DNA from: an uncultured Oscillospiraceae bacterium
GTDB lineage: Bacteria > Bacillota > Clostridia > Oscillospirales > Oscillospiraceae
Assembly (NCBI GenBank): GCA_934623545.1
Contig: CAKTVN010000093.1
Location: 1-6,643, forward strand
DNA length: 6,643 nt
Direction of reading: 5' to 3'
Shown here: positions 5,551 to 6,643 of the stretch, piece by piece
How positions within the stretch are numbered: the first letter of the stretch is position 1
Layout: every line of letters starts with the position of its first letter
Translations under genes and position numbers: made by a program
Notes under the pieces: generated by a model
Told to the model about the DNA's origin: nothing
The model's database searches: none
The model's input: the letters and a program-made list of their open reading frames with translations, nothing else

Positions 5551-6498
5551 ATGAACGAACAAAACGAACGGACCGGCTTCTGCCCCGAATGTGCCGCAGA
5601 GCTGCACATCCCGGCTGGGCTTTCGGAATTTTCCTGTATGTACTGCGGCGCGCGGCTGACGCCGGAGCAGCTGGTCGCACAGCCCCGGTCTGCGCTGAGC
5701 GAAGAGGACGCAGAGCAGAGCTTCCGCGCAGCCGCCGCGCAGCTTGCCGGCTGCATCCGCAATTATCCCGGCTATAACCGGAAAATTTTGCGCGACGAGT
5801 TCGCGGCGGCGTTTGAAGCCTATGAGCAGGGGACGACGCCCATCTTTGAGCAGCTCGACCGCGCCGTCCGCGCGCAGGAGGAACGCCGTGCGGCGCTTCT
5901 GGACGAGGCGGCGGAGACGATGCTGAACGATCTGGAGGCGGCGTGGCAGTCTGACCCGAAGTGGAAGAGCAAGTCCGGACGCACTGCCGTCCGGGACGAC
6001 GACAAGGTCATCCTCGCGATCTTCTTTGTCCCCGCGCTGCGCAAGCAGGCACTCTCTGTCAGCGAGGAGCTCAGCACGCGCATCCACGAAAAATGGATGG
6101 TGCGGCACCCGGATTCGCCGTTCTATCTGGGCGACTATGAGACGCTCGTGGGCGGCTTCCGCAAGAAATTCCTCGGTCTGTGCTTCATCACGACCGCCGT
6201 CTGTGAGGCGCAGGGGCTGCCGGACGACTGCGCGGAGCTCACCGCGTTCCGCGCCTTCCGCGACGGCTATCTGCGCGCCTGTCCGGACGGCGAGGCGCTG
6301 ATCGCGGAATACTACAACATCGCGCCGGGCATCGTCACCTGCATCGACCTCTGCTCGGACCGCGCGGCGAAGTATGCCGCCATCCGCGAGACGTGGCTCG
6401 AGCCGTGCTACCGCGACCTTCAGGAAAACCGCCCGGAGCGCTGCAAGGAGCGCTATGTGCGCATGGTGAGGAGTCTCGAACGCGAATACCTCTCCTAA
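5551..6498 (+). CDS. Zinc-ribbon protein with C-terminal CFI-box domain (315 aa)
   Basis: The N-terminus carries a zinc ribbon with CPEC at 11-14 and CMYC at 29-32, ending CGARL. A long, soluble, mostly helical and charged middle region follows (about 48-205, with coiled-coil-like heptads around 95-130). The C-terminal part has CFITTAVC at 211-218 and continues with the Cys/Leu/Arg pattern of the CFI-box C-terminal domain (DDCAELTAFRAFRDGYL, then EYYNIAPGIV at about 253-262). As I recall the family, the name CFI-box is only descriptive and no biochemical role is established. No signal peptide or membrane helix is seen, so it is probably cytoplasmic; zinc binding is an inference from the four cysteines. 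The ATG at 5551 is fixed by a near-perfect AAGGAGGT 6 nt upstream. The gene stands alone between repeat-bearing intergenic regions. The stop is TAA. Confidence 0.8.
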   Translation: MNEQNERTGFCPECAAELHIPAGLSEFSCMYCGARLTPEQLVAQPRSALSEEDAEQSFRAAAAQLAGCIRNYPGYNRKILRDEFAAAFEAYEQGTTPIFEQLDRAVRAQEERRAALLDEAAETMLNDLEAAWQSDPKWKSKSGRTAVRDDDKVILAIFFVPALRKQALSVSEELSTRIHEKWMVRHPDSPFYLGDYETLVGGFRKKFLGLCFITTAVCEAQGLPDDCAELTAFRAFRDGYLRACPDGEALIAEYYNIAPGIVTCIDLCSDRAAKYAAIRETWLEPCYRDLQENRPERCKERYVRMVRSLEREYLS

Positions 6499-6502
6499 AA
6501 TT

Positions 6503-6534
6503 GGGCTTTTCAAAAACACGTTTTTGAAAAGCCC
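6503..6534 (+). terminator. Perfect 15-bp hairpin after the zinc-ribbon gene
   Basis: GGGCTTTTCAAAAAC (6503-6517) and GTTTTTGAAAAGCCC (6520-6534) are exact inverse complements with a 2-nt centre. It begins 4 nt after the stop codon, where a transcript end hairpin is expected, but no T run follows; its T tracts are inside the stem. It directly abuts repeat copy 2. Confidence 0.45.
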
Positions 6535-6640
6535 TCAAACGCGATTCGCTGCGCTGCCATCGCGTTTGAAAAAGCTGCACAATGCCACGCGCATAAATCG
6601 TGCGTCTTTGACGCACGATTTCCACACTTGCATTGTGTAA
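6535..6640 (+). repeat. Structured intergenic repeat, copy 2
   Basis: The element opens with TCAAACGCGA (6535-6544), 15-nt loop, TCGCGTTTGA (6560-6569), the same hairpin as copy 1 with two loop differences (TTCGCTGCGCTGCCA against TTCGCGTCGCTGCCA). Then AAAAGCTG and an 8-bp stem CACAATGC (6578-6585) closing with GCATTGTG (6630-6637), preceded by CCACACTT (6622-6629) and followed by TAA, as in copy 1. The interior has one hairpin, AAATCGTGCGTC (6595-6606) and GACGCACGATTT (6610-6621) with a TTT loop, replacing the three palindromes of copy 1. The window ends 3 nt later, so the true right end is not known. Confidence 0.75.
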
Positions 6641-6643
6641 TAC

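Noticed and set aside
5386..6519. Minus-strand open frame covering the zinc-ribbon gene
   Set aside because: The plus strand has the zinc ribbon, CFI-box motif and a perfect ribosome binding site; the minus frame has none of these.
5133..6640. CRISPR array or prophage attachment sites
   Set aside because: There are only two repeat units, about 1.4 kb apart with a gene between, unequal in length and without regular spacers; no integrase or cas gene is present.

Overview
The window looks like a piece of the chromosome of a GC-rich Clostridia bacterium, probably of the Oscillospiraceae/Ruminococcaceae type. The reasons are the Gram-positive gene order rimP-nusA-ylxR-ylxQ-infB, a short NusA without the extra C-terminal repeats of Proteobacteria, strong GGAGG-type ribosome binding sites, and GC-rich palindromic repeats between genes. 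The genus is an inference and was not tested.

Positions 1-3804 (minus strand) hold the conserved transcription/translation operon, read right to left: rimP, nusA, ylxR, ylxQ and the first two thirds of infB, which runs off the left edge. Spacing is tight: ylxQ starts inside ylxR, and the rimP-nusA and ylxQ-infB gaps are about 20 nt. A good sigma-A-type promoter (3882-3910) lies upstream of rimP. The roughly 70-nt leader between them can fold into competing hairpins, one of which pairs with the rimP ribosome binding site. infB carries an in-frame TAG stop (699-701) at codon 260, although the frame on both sides is clearly IF2, including the complete GTPase motifs downstream.

Positions 3805-4087 form an AT-rich divergent promoter region. 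From 4088 the plus strand encodes two unrecognised membrane proteins (243 and 95 aa) in a two-gene unit. A 431-bp non-coding stretch (5120-5550) full of palindromes follows, and then a 315-aa protein with an N-terminal zinc ribbon and a C-terminal CFITTA (CFI-box) motif.

The most unusual non-coding signal is a modular repeat present twice, at 5133-5334 and 6535-6640, each just after the stop codon of a plus-strand gene. Both copies share a nearly identical hairpin and a CCACACTT block, and both have an 8-bp closing stem whose sequence differs between copies while pairing stays perfect. The hairpins inside that stem are different in each copy. This looks like a structured, probably dispersed, repeat family. 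No CRISPR array, transposase, tRNA or rRNA gene was seen.
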